A DNA stretch of 6,727 nucleotides, taken from NCBI GenBank assembly GCA_031268255.1, contig JAIRXO010000187.1, forward strand, positions 1 through 6,727. Direction: 5' to 3'. The notes beneath the pieces are model-generated. The model was not told where the DNA came from. It saw only the letters and a list, made by a program, of their open reading frames with translations, and searched no databases. Position numbers and translations under genes: made by a program. Positions within the stretch are counted from its first letter, which is position 1. The number at the start of each line of letters is the position of its first letter. Below are positions 1-6,727 of this stretch, in pieces. This DNA is from Spirochaetaceae bacterium. GTDB taxonomy: Bacteria; Spirochaetota; Spirochaetia; Treponematales; Breznakiellaceae.

Positions 1-912
1 CATATTCTGGAGGGGGGCTATCCCCTGACGGTTTACAGCCGTACCAGGGGCAAGGCTGAGGAGCTGCTCAAAAAGGGCGCCAGGTGGGCTGATACTCCCG
101 GAGAGGCGGCTGCCCAGGCTGATGTGGTTATCAGTATTGTGGGGTATCCCAAGGATGTGGAAGAAATTTATCTTGGGAGCGGCGGTATTGTCGAAAGGGC
201 CAGGCAGGGAGCGGTACTGGCGGATATGACGACATCCAGTCCTTCTTTGGCGCGGCGTATTGCCGAAAGGGCCGGGGCCAGGGGTGTACTGAGCCTTGAC
301 GCGCCGGTGTCGGGAGGGGATGTGGGGGCAAAAAACGCCGCCCTTTCCATTATGGTGGGGGGAGAACAGCGGGCTTTCGATAAAATATTCCCCATTTTTC
401 AGCGTATGGGGAAAAACATTGTGCTTCAGGGGCCGGGCGGCGCGGGGCAGCACTGCAAGATGGCCAATCAGATTGTCATTGCTTCGACCATGATGGCTGT
501 GTCTGAGGCTCTGGTGTACGGTGTAAGGGCCGGTTTGAATCCCCTTACCATGCTGAAAAGCATTGAGTCAGGCGCGGCGGGGAGTTGGAGTCTGTCCAAT
601 CTTGTTCCCCGCATGCTTAAAGGCGACTTTAAGCCTGGTTTTTTTGTGAAGCATTTTATCAAGGATATGGGTATTGCCCTGGACGCGGCAAAGGAGCTGG
701 GGGCAAGGCTGCCCGGACTGGAAAAGGCCGAACAGCTTTACCGTTCCCTCGCGGCGATGAGCCGGGTACAGCTCGAAAAGGCGGCGGCCCTGGCCGCGTC
801 GCTCGGCGCTCCGGGCAGTATCGAAAGCGCCTGTTTCGAGGCGGAACTTGCCAACGGGGGAGATTTGGGAACCCAGGCGATATTCCTCCTCTACGCCGCG
901 GGCGCTGTATAA
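1..912 (+). CDS. Beta-hydroxyacid dehydrogenase (3-hydroxyisobutyrate / tartronate-semialdehyde reductase family), 5' partial
   Basis: A cytoplasmic NAD(P)-dependent oxidoreductase that should interconvert a beta-hydroxyacid and its semialdehyde; the exact substrate cannot be read from sequence. The frame is open from base 1 and gives 303 residues. The first ~20 residues, with the Rossmann GxGxxG loop, lie outside the window. Visible marks are the end of strand beta-2 (VYSRT, residues 11-15), the substrate-binding DAPVSGG (100-106), and GAGQHCKMANQ, with probable catalytic Lys153 and Asn156. Next come the helical-domain motifs FKPGF and HFIKDMGIALD, and a terminal GDLGTQ. The KxxNQ form and the following segment resemble E. 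coli GarR more than mammalian HIBADH. Ser-Arg-Thr after beta-2, instead of Asp, hints at NADPH preference (inference). Residues ~254-285 are an insertion between LYRSLAAM and GGDLGTQ, where relatives usually have only a few residues. The stop overlaps the next gene's start by one base. Confidence 0.9.
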   Translation, partial: HILEGGYPLTVYSRTRGKAEELLKKGARWADTPGEAAAQADVVISIVGYPKDVEEIYLGSGGIVERARQGAVLADMTTSSPSLARRIAERAGARGVLSLDAPVSGGDVGAKNAALSIMVGGEQRAFDKIFPIFQRMGKNIVLQGPGGAGQHCKMANQIVIASTMMAVSEALVYGVRAGLNPLTMLKSIESGAAGSWSLSNLVPRMLKGDFKPGFFVKHFIKDMGIALDAAKELGARLPGLEKAEQLYRSLAAMSRVQLEKAAALAASLGAPGSIESACFEAELANGGDLGTQAIFLLYAAGAV

Positions 913-914
913 TG
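910..914 (+). other. TAATG stop/start overlap between genes 1 and 2
   Basis: The TAA of the dehydrogenase (910-912) shares its last A with the ATG of the DUF2804 gene (912-914). The ~25 bases upstream contain no GGAG-like ribosome binding site; they instead carry CCTCCT at 885-890, which resembles the anti-Shine-Dalgarno strand and would not recruit a ribosome. Initiation at gene 2 is therefore probably by termination-reinitiation, keeping the two products at linked levels (inference). Confidence 0.8.
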
Positions 915-1961
915 TACAGCCGGAAATTCCAGGACCCGCAGGCGCTTCCTATACAGGACGGCAGACCTGTTCAGGGTTCCTGGAACCGGGCCTTTCCTTC
1001 CATTGATTTATCGGAAGTGGCCCATCCCTATCCTTTTCCGCTTCCCGGATGGGTTAAGGCTTTCCGTATCAAGGAATGGCAGGCCTTCGCGGTTCAGAAC
1101 GAGTCGTACTATCTTACGGCTGTCCTTTCGGATATTAAATTTTACCGCATGGCCAGGGTGTTCATCCTTGACAAGGAAACCAGGGAACATCTTATTTTCA
1201 AGAAGGTTATTCCCTTTGGCGGCTGGTCCCTGCCCCGGAATCTCTATAATTCTCCGGTGTCCAGTAAGTCATACGGATTTTTTTTCAGGATACATAACTG
1301 GCTTGACGCCGGTGTTATAAAGGTTGACCTCGATATTGAAGCTACAGGCAGGCGGCCCGCCTTTACGGCCCACCTTAACTTTGGGCTTGCCCCGGAAGAG
1401 ACCACCCCCCTGGCGGTAAATCTTCTTTTTTCCGACAACAGGCCCATGTACGCCTTTAAGGGTTTTGGCGGGGTGCGGGGGGACATGGTGTTCGGGGGCA
1501 GGCATATAAGCCTTGACGCCGGCAAGACCACGGGTTTTATCGCCGATTACAAGGGGTATTTTCCCTATCGTATGCATGGTTCCTGGTGCGTAGGCGCGGG
1601 CTTTGACAAAGAGGGCCGGCGCATTGGTTTTGGCGTGGCCGAAAACCATACACGGGAGAATTTCAACAATAATGAGAATATACTGTGGGTTGACGGGCAG
1701 GCTACGCTTCTCCCGCCGGTACGCATTACCATGCCCCAGGGCCCTGACTCGGACTGGGTGATTCAGGATGTGGAAGGCATGGTGGACCTGACTTTTACCC
1801 CATTGGAAAAAGTGCGCACAGGGTTTAATATTATTGTTACCCATTTTGACTACAATACGCCGATTGGCTGTTATAACGGAATGTTACTGGATTCCGGCGG
1901 GGAAGAGGTCCATGTCCGTAACCTGTGGGGTCACGGAGAAAAACTCTATTTACGGATATAA
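912..1961 (+). CDS. DUF2804 family protein, function unknown
   Basis: A 349-residue protein that I recognise as DUF2804 (PF10974), a family without an established function. Matching features are DIKFYRMARVFILD (residues 74-87), the central DYKGYFPYR...SWC block (212-225), and ENHTREN followed by NENILWVDG (244-262). The C-terminus is rich in beta-strand and aromatic residues and ends FDYNTPIGCYNGML...VRNLWGHGEKLYLRI. The length suits the family. No signal peptide or membrane segment is evident, so a soluble, mostly beta protein is likely. The start is the ATG inside TAATG, overlapping the gene 1 stop by one base; the next in-frame ATG (Met80) would cut off conserved sequence. No Shine-Dalgarno sequence is visible just upstream, so translation is probably coupled to gene 1. 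Position next to a beta-hydroxyacid dehydrogenase suggests, without proving, a role in the same metabolic unit. Family assignment is from remembered motifs. Confidence 0.82.
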   Translation: MYSRKFQDPQALPIQDGRPVQGSWNRAFPSIDLSEVAHPYPFPLPGWVKAFRIKEWQAFAVQNESYYLTAVLSDIKFYRMARVFILDKETREHLIFKKVIPFGGWSLPRNLYNSPVSSKSYGFFFRIHNWLDAGVIKVDLDIEATGRRPAFTAHLNFGLAPEETTPLAVNLLFSDNRPMYAFKGFGGVRGDMVFGGRHISLDAGKTTGFIADYKGYFPYRMHGSWCVGAGFDKEGRRIGFGVAENHTRENFNNNENILWVDGQATLLPPVRITMPQGPDSDWVIQDVEGMVDLTFTPLEKVRTGFNIIVTHFDYNTPIGCYNGMLLDSGGEEVHVRNLWGHGEKLYLRI

Positions 1962-1965
1962 CATG
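1959..1965 (+). other. One-base gap between genes 2 and 3 (TAA C ATG)
   Basis: The DUF2804 stop TAA (1959-1961) is separated by one base from the ATG of the hypothetical gene (1963-1965). The nearest GGAG (1935-1938) is about 24 bases before the ATG, too far for a normal Shine-Dalgarno, so translational coupling is likely here too. This spacing is the main reason to start the third gene at 1963. Confidence 0.75.
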
Positions 1966-4059
1966 GCGAAGAAAAGAAAGGATATTTACGCTCCCGGCGA
2001 ACTGTCCAGGGTACGGAAACAGTTAGGCGTTCTCGACGATAAAGAAGCCAAGCTCATGGCCGCAAAACTCGGCGGCGAGGTGGGCTACGAGCGTTCCGAG
2101 GCAGCGCGGAACGCCGCGCGGGTGCGGCATGAGACGGTTGATGTGATGGTCGGCGCCAGGAAACGCGCTGTGCCCAAACACAGGGTGGAGCTTGCCCCCC
2201 TGGGGGATAGCCCCAGACAGCGCGTTACCAAACAACGCGCCGCCGATCCCGGAGACGACCCCGGCGTTCCCCTCCGCCTGAATTACCGGGAACGGGTAAA
2301 GATGGACCGTTATGCCGGCCAGATAGAATTTGAAATCAAGTCAACCGGCCAGGTTCTGTATTCCATGGTAGCGATATTCGGCGAGACGCCCGATTATATC
2401 AACCCCCGTTTTATTACCCGCAGGATGGACGAGTACTACAAACGCATCGAGCAGCTTGTTACCGCCACGAGAACCATGCTGCCCCGGAACAATCTCCAGC
2501 GTAACGAGCGGCTCCGCCGGGTTTCGCCTTTTTCGTTTTCGGTCCTGGACACCATACGGTACTGGAACATAGACCGCATCGCCGGCGACCTGGCAAAACT
2601 GCAGGCCAGGCCGCGGAGTGTAAAAGTAACGGAAACAGCCGATATAATCCGGGCTGTATACCGGCCCCTGTATATACTGGCGAATCTTGATACGGAGACC
2701 CATATTCGGGATGCCTTCAAACTGCTGTATAAAATTCTTTATCTTGAAAATCCCGGCGATGCCAAGGCGAAGTACCAGGACCTGGTCCGAAACGCCCTTA
2801 ATTCCTATGTGATTATTAAAAGGGACATAAGCTACCTGCTCTTTCCCCTGCTCCTGAAACTTGTGTCGGACAAATTTATTCCCTATGAGGATTTTTTTGC
2901 CGCCAGAAAAAACCGGTTCCGGGTCTTTCTCAATGTTACCGAACAGGACCGCCTTGTATATACGCCGCCCAAGGAAGGCGAAGTCAAGGCTCAGGACGAA
3001 GAAGCCGAGGGCAAAACGGAAGAGGAGGACGAAACCGGAAAGCCGGGGTTTACCGACGAGGTTCTTACCCAGGAGGAAAAGGACGAAAGGGCGGCGCGGG
3101 AGGCCGAGAGCAAGGCGCTGTACCGGGCCTATAAGGCTATGGAGCTTCTTTTTCCTAAGGCGGGCTGGGAACGCTTTGCCACCTATCCCGATCTGTACCC
3201 TTATTTTCACGATGTGTTTCATTTTATGAAAGGCTGCGAACTCATCTCGCCGACCGATCCGGTGCAGCAGGTTATGGTTCTCATGCGCATCCTGGAAGAA
3301 TTGTTTTTTGGGCTGCGCTATGTGCGTTTCGGCGCGGTAACCGGCCCGGACGGAAACCAGGAAAATATCGCCGATTCCATCACTCATATCATCAGCGACT
3401 GGCACAATTTTATCGAGATCGCTTTTGAAAAGGAATACCTCCCCAGGCTTAGTGAATACTGCCGCATCCTCGACTCTGTTTCGGAATCCAAAACTTCCCC
3501 CTACGCGCGGCGTATACTCAACGAACTGCACTGGGTCAAACGGCTTTACCTTCTTCCATATTATAAGTTTGAATCGAATTTTCCGCCGCCCATGTCCAAG
3601 CGGGAAGTAAGTCCGGTCTACCCCGAAGTGCGCACCCTGCGGAAATATCTGACCGCCGCGGCTGCCGGCATAGAACAGGCGAAGAAGCGGGGCGGCGCGG
3701 AACAGAATGCCCATTGCCAGAGCGTAGAAAACCCCTGGGATGAATACAATTTTGAAGTGGCCAATCCCATATCCCTGCGTATGGATGCCCTTTTGGGCGG
3801 AAAAAATTCCCGCCAGAGGAACAACGCCGCCCTGGTGTTCTTTACCCTTTCGGCATCGGTGCTTTTGGATTTTATCATGAACAGCGAGCGGAGCTGGGCG
3901 TACAATGAACAGACCGGCTTCCTTTTTCGCAGCGTAAACGGCGAAGGGCTTCAGCCCCTCATAGGCGTTGATACAAAACTGGATACGGAAACCATATTCA
4001 AGCACGCCCTCAAACAGCGGGAGCGCCAGCAGGAGGACCGGAGTCCGGCGGACGAATGA
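1963..4059 (+). CDS. Conserved hypothetical protein, probably spirochaete-type, with central acidic linker
   Basis: A 698-residue protein whose function I do not recognise. The first ~100 residues are hydrophilic and basic (MAKKRKDIYAPGELSRVR at the start). A core begins near residue 104 (LRLNYRERVKMDRYAGQ) and runs to ~334, looking mainly alpha-helical and rich in aromatic and charged residues. Residues ~335-386 are a low-complexity linker rich in Glu, Lys and Asp. A second helical-looking block follows (387-~570). The C-terminal part carries a hydrophobic helix at 622-639 (ALVFFTLSASVLLDFIM) that contains an Asp and looks buried rather than membrane-spanning. There is no signal peptide, nucleotide-binding loop or recognisable catalytic motif, so an intracellular structural or scaffolding role is possible (speculation). 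The ATG at 1963 was chosen because it follows the gene 2 stop by one base; the in-frame ATG at 1834 would add 43 residues lying inside gene 2. The 3' end overlaps metH. Confidence 0.85.
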   Translation: MAKKRKDIYAPGELSRVRKQLGVLDDKEAKLMAAKLGGEVGYERSEAARNAARVRHETVDVMVGARKRAVPKHRVELAPLGDSPRQRVTKQRAADPGDDPGVPLRLNYRERVKMDRYAGQIEFEIKSTGQVLYSMVAIFGETPDYINPRFITRRMDEYYKRIEQLVTATRTMLPRNNLQRNERLRRVSPFSFSVLDTIRYWNIDRIAGDLAKLQARPRSVKVTETADIIRAVYRPLYILANLDTETHIRDAFKLLYKILYLENPGDAKAKYQDLVRNALNSYVIIKRDISYLLFPLLLKLVSDKFIPYEDFFAARKNRFRVFLNVTEQDRLVYTPPKEGEVKAQDEEAEGKTEEEDETGKPGFTDEVLTQEEKDERAAREAESKALYRAYKAMELLFPKAGWERFATYPDLYPYFHDVFHFMKGCELISPTDPVQQVMVLMRILEELFFGLRYVRFGAVTGPDGNQENIADSITHIISDWHNFIEIAFEKEYLPRLSEYCRILDSVSESKTSPYARRILNELHWVKRLYLLPYYKFESNFPPPMSKREVSPVYPEVRTLRKYLTAAAAGIEQAKKRGGAEQNAHCQSVENPWDEYNFEVANPISLRMDALLGGKNSRQRNNAALVFFTLSASVLLDFIMNSERSWAYNEQTGFLFRSVNGEGLQPLIGVDTKLDTETIFKHALKQRERQQEDRSPADE
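4010..4059. other. 50-bp convergent coding overlap of the hypothetical gene and metH
   Basis: The + strand gene stops with TGA at 4057-4059 and metH stops with TGA (complement) at 4010-4012, so 50 bp encode both C-termini antisense to each other. In the hypothetical protein this is the tail KQRERQQEDRSPADE; in MetH it is the Pro/Ala/Gly-rich tail beyond the conserved activation domain. There is no room for intergenic terminators, and I see no strong hairpin with a T-run on either strand nearby, so each transcript probably extends into the other gene. Confidence 0.85.
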
Positions 4060-6727
4060 TGGTCGAATAAATCCGTCCTGTTCTTTTCCGCGCTTCTTCC
4101 TCGCTGATTCCCTTGCGCCGGGCCCAGAGGGCAAGCTGGTCGGCGCCTATTTCTCCGGCGCCAAAATAGAAACTGCCCGGATGGGCAAAGTACATGCCGC
4201 ACAGCGACGACGCGGGTATAATCATGGCCGATTCGCTTAATTCCACTCCCAGTCTTTTTTGCGCCTCAAGGAGCCTAAAGACCTCCCGCTTGTCCTCGTG
4301 GTCAGGGCAGCCGGGGTAGCCAAAGGCGGGCCTTATGCCCTGAAACTGTTCCCGTAAAAGCTCTGGAACCTGCAGCTTTTCTTCCGGGGCATAGGCCCAG
4401 GTTTCCATCCTGACCCGCCGGTGGAGTTCCTCGGCAAAGGCTTCGGCCAGGCGGTCGGCCAGGGAGGAGAGGAGCAGGGCGCCGTAATCATCGCCTTTTT
4501 TCCGCAGCCTGCCCACTTCTTCTTCGAGGCCGAACCCTGTTGAAAGGACAAAGAGGCCCATCCAGTCAGGCCCTGACGCGGCTTCATCTTCGGGAAGCAC
4601 AAAGTCGGCAAGGCAGGGATTGGGCGCCCAGGATGGTTTTTTTTCCTGGCTGCGGAAAAAAGAAAAGCGGCCTTTTTCCCGAAGTTTTCCCGGACCGGAG
4701 AAGGCCGCATCCTCTTCATCTTCAAAAAGAATTATATCTTCGTTATGCGAAAGCGCCGGGAAAAAACCTATGGCGGCTCTGGCAGAGAGAATTTTTTCGG
4801 AGACGACGCGGCCAAGCATGGCATCAGCATCCTCTTTTAAGCCTTCGCGGGTTCTGGAAAGGTCATCTGCCGGGGCGTTTTGTTTACCCAGGCCCCAAAA
4901 ATAATAAAAGAGTTCCCAGTCTATATAGGGGAGAAGCCTTTCGATGGGGTAGTCGCCGAACACGGTAAGGCCCGGTTTTTTGGGCCGGGGAGAAGGGCCG
5001 GTAGTCTCCCAGGGAAGGGCGGCTTTGTTTTTTCGCGCTTCCTCAAGGCGTATGAGGGTACGGGCGGCGTCTGTTTTTTCGTGCCGTCCTGCGGCATCGC
5101 TGTACTGCCGGTACAGTTCTTCAAGGAAACGGGGCCGTTCTGTTTTTGAAAGGAGACACCGCGCCGTGTCGGCGGAACGGCTCGCGTCGCTTACATAGAC
5201 TACGGGGCCTGAGTATTCGGGCGCTATGCGGAGGGCCGTATGAACAAGGCTTGTCGTAGCGCCGCCTATAAGGAGGGGAATTTTCATCCGGCGTTTTTCC
5301 ATGTCCTGGGCCACTTTGACCATTTCATCAAGTGAAGGAGTGATGAGACCCGAAAGGCCGATGACGGCGGCTCCTTCCTTTACCGCCGCGTCAAGAATGG
5401 CGTCCGAAGGTATCATTACCCCCAGGTCGAGAATTTCGTAACCGTTACAGCCCAAAACCACCGAGACAATATTCTTTCCTATATCGTGAACATCGCCCCG
5501 TACCGTGGCGAGTACAATTTTTGCCGGACCGTTTACGCCGCCCGCCCCTGCCTGCCCGGCGGCCTTTTCTTCTTCCATGCGGGGTTCAAGGGCAGAGACA
5601 GCCTTTTTCATCACCCTGGCGCTGCGTATAACCTGGGGGAGAAACATGGCCCCCGCGCCAAAACGTTCTCCCACTTCCCGCATACCCCTCATAAGGGGGC
5701 CCTCGACTATATCCAGGGTCCGTCCGTAGCGGGGAATAAGCTCAAGCACATCGGCCTCGATATATTCATCAATGCCGTTGACCAGGGCGTAAAAAACCCG
5801 CTCCGCGGCCCCGGTATCCCGCCAGGATGCTTCTGCGGAGCCCGCCGCCCCGATCCCGGGAACGCGCTTTTCTTCCTTCACCTTTATGGCAAGATCGAGG
5901 AGCCTTCCGGCGGCGCCTTCGCGTCCAAGGATAACGTCCTCGGCGGCGGCGCGGAGAGAGAGCCCAAAGGGGAGCCTTTCGATATCCGCGTAGGAAACAA
6001 GGCTTGCGGGATTGACTATGGCCATGCTGAGACCCGCTTCTATGGCGTATTTGAGAAACACCCCGTGGAGGGCTTCCCTCACCAGGTCATTGCCCCGGAA
6101 ACTGAAAGACAGGTTTGAGATGCCGCCTGAAATCCCGGCTCCCGGACAGTGCCTGCGTATCCAGGCGCAGGCCTTGACAAAGTCCAGGGCAAGCCCGTCA
6201 TGTTCGGCCATGCCGGTAGCCACCGAAAGCACATTAGGGTCAAAGACTATGTCTCCCGGCGGAAAACCCGCGCCGCACAGAAGTCCGTAGGAACGCTTTG
6301 CCACGGCGATTTTTTGTTCATACGAGACAGCCTGTCCTGTTTCGTCAAAAAGCATGACCACCACCGCGGCGCCGTAGGAACGCGCCAGAGCCGCGCGGCG
6401 AAGAAATTCAACTTCCCCCTCTTTAAGGCTTATTGAATTAACCAGGCCCTTGCCCTGGAGACACTTGAGACCCGCTTCGATTACGTCCCAGCGGGAACTG
6501 TCTATCATGACCGGAACCCTGGCTATATCAGGGTCCGAAAGGGCGAGGTTGAGAAAGGAAACAAGGGCTTTTTTGGCATCCAGGAGGGCGTCGTCCATGC
6601 AGATGTCGATAATCGCCGCGCCGTTTTTAATCATGTCCCTGGCTATGGAAAGGGCCTCATCGTACTGTTCGTCTTTTATAAGCCTGAGGAATTTGCGGCT
6701 CCCCGCCACATTGGTCCGCTCGCCTAT
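4010..6727 (-). CDS. metH: Cobalamin-dependent methionine synthase, 5' partial
   Basis: Transfers a methyl group from 5-methyltetrahydrofolate through cob(I)alamin to homocysteine, making methionine in the cytoplasm. 905 residues are visible; the homocysteine/zinc domain lies beyond the window. The frame enters at the edge as IGERTNVAGSRKF, so the GTG at 6709 is an internal valine codon, not a start. Domains in fragment numbering: methyl-H4folate barrel 1-~262 (VPVMIDSSRWDVIEAGLKC, ISGGISNLSFSFRGND); B12 cap ~306-388 (EGPLMRGM, FLPQVIRSARVMKKA); B12 domain ~402-531 with GDVHDIGKN; activation domain ~581-886. His414 is the lower cobalt ligand, and Asp412 and Ser465 complete the triad (E. coli 757/759/810). 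Asp603 in YIDW and Arg799 in RPAFGYPGCPDH match E. coli AdoMet-binding Asp946 and Arg1134. All these residues are present, so the enzyme looks functional and self-reactivating. A Pro/Ala/Gly-rich tail (887-905) follows the conserved domain. No frameshift was seen. Confidence 0.97.
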   Translation of the reverse strand: MGERTNVAGSRKFLRLIKDEQYDEALSIARDMIKNGAAIIDICMDDALLDAKKALVSFLNLALSDPDIARVPVMIDSSRWDVIEAGLKCLQGKGLVNSISLKEGEVEFLRRAALARSYGAAVVVMLFDETGQAVSYEQKIAVAKRSYGLLCGAGFPPGDIVFDPNVLSVATGMAEHDGLALDFVKACAWIRRHCPGAGISGGISNLSFSFRGNDLVREALHGVFLKYAIEAGLSMAIVNPASLVSYADIERLPFGLSLRAAAEDVILGREGAAGRLLDLAIKVKEEKRVPGIGAAGSAEASWRDTGAAERVFYALVNGIDEYIEADVLELIPRYGRTLDIVEGPLMRGMREVGERFGAGAMFLPQVIRSARVMKKAVSALEPRMEEEKAAGQAGAGGVNGPAKIVLATVRGDVHDIGKNIVSVVLGCNGYEILDLGVMIPSDAILDAAVKEGAAVIGLSGLITPSLDEMVKVAQDMEKRRMKIPLLIGGATTSLVHTALRIAPEYSGPVVYVSDASRSADTARCLLSKTERPRFLEELYRQYSDAAGRHEKTDAARTLIRLEEARKNKAALPWETTGPSPRPKKPGLTVFGDYPIERLLPYIDWELFYYFWGLGKQNAPADDLSRTREGLKEDADAMLGRVVSEKILSARAAIGFFPALSHNEDIILFEDEEDAAFSGPGKLREKGRFSFFRSQEKKPSWAPNPCLADFVLPEDEAASGPDWMGLFVLSTGFGLEEEVGRLRKKGDDYGALLLSSLADRLAEAFAEELHRRVRMETWAYAPEEKLQVPELLREQFQGIRPAFGYPGCPDHEDKREVFRLLEAQKRLGVELSESAMIIPASSLCGMYFAHPGSFYFGAGEIGADQLALWARRKGISEEEARKRTGRIYSTIIRPPDSGPPAGAPAV

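Noticed and set aside
1834..1962. Upstream ATG that would extend gene 3 by 43 residues
   Set aside because: The extension lies inside the DUF2804 coding sequence in another frame, and the ATG at 1963 sits exactly at the gene 2 stop with a typical basic N-terminus.
2200..2216. GC hairpin CTGGGG-gatag-CCCCAG
   Set aside because: A 6-bp stem within coding sequence with no T-run after it. A 12-base inverted match (GGGGCTATCCCC) near base 14 is also coding and looks coincidental.
4050..4078. Possible terminator stem GGACG...CGTCC followed by a T-rich stretch
   Set aside because: Only five pairs with a ~19-base loop and an interrupted T stretch, which is too weak to call a terminator.
2341..4134. 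597-codon open frame on the - strand opposite gene 3
   Set aside because: It lies almost wholly antisense to a well-formed gene, its translation is basic and of low-quality composition with no recognisable motif, and long antisense frames are expected from this codon usage.
5486..6118. 210-codon + strand open frame inside metH
   Set aside because: It is antisense to the highly conserved folate- and B12-binding region of metH and has no recognisable domain, so it is a shadow of metH codon bias.
6707..6709. GTG as a possible metH start
   Set aside because: The frame stays open to the window edge and encodes IGERTN, the conserved beginning of the methyl-H4folate domain, so the GTG is internal.

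Overview
The window holds four protein-coding genes and almost no intergenic DNA. Three genes on the + strand form a tight unit (1-912, 912-1961, 1963-4059). One large gene on the - strand (4010-6727) converges on them. Genes 1 and 4 run off the window edges, so their 5' ends are not visible. No tRNA, rRNA, CRISPR array, insertion sequence or phage signature was seen, and no non-coding stretch exceeds a few bases.

Layout. (1) The C-terminal ~303 residues of a beta-hydroxyacid dehydrogenase of the 3-hydroxyisobutyrate / tartronate-semialdehyde reductase family, with an unusual ~32-residue insertion near its C-terminus. (2) A DUF2804-family protein of unknown function, joined to gene 1 by a TAATG stop/start overlap. 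(3) A 698-residue protein of unknown function with a basic N-terminus and a central acidic linker, starting one base after the gene 2 stop. (4) Cobalamin-dependent methionine synthase (metH) on the opposite strand, covered from its methyltetrahydrofolate-binding domain to its C-terminus. Its last codons overlap the 3' end of gene 3 by 50 bp.

Organism. The DNA looks moderately GC-rich. The start of gene 3 (MAKKRKDIYAPGEL...) resembles, from memory, conserved hypothetical proteins of spirochaetes, particularly treponemes. Together with the gene style, this makes a Spirochaetota member such as a host- or gut-associated Treponema relative my best guess. It is an inference and no search was run.

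How the genes work together. Genes 1-3 are probably co-transcribed, with genes 2 and 3 translated by coupling because neither has a clear Shine-Dalgarno sequence at a normal distance. The metH product makes methionine from homocysteine and methyl-tetrahydrofolate, and nothing ties it functionally to the opposing unit. I see no convincing new biological system. The points worth a second look are the uncharacterised gene 3 protein, the insertion in gene 1, and the convergent coding overlap.
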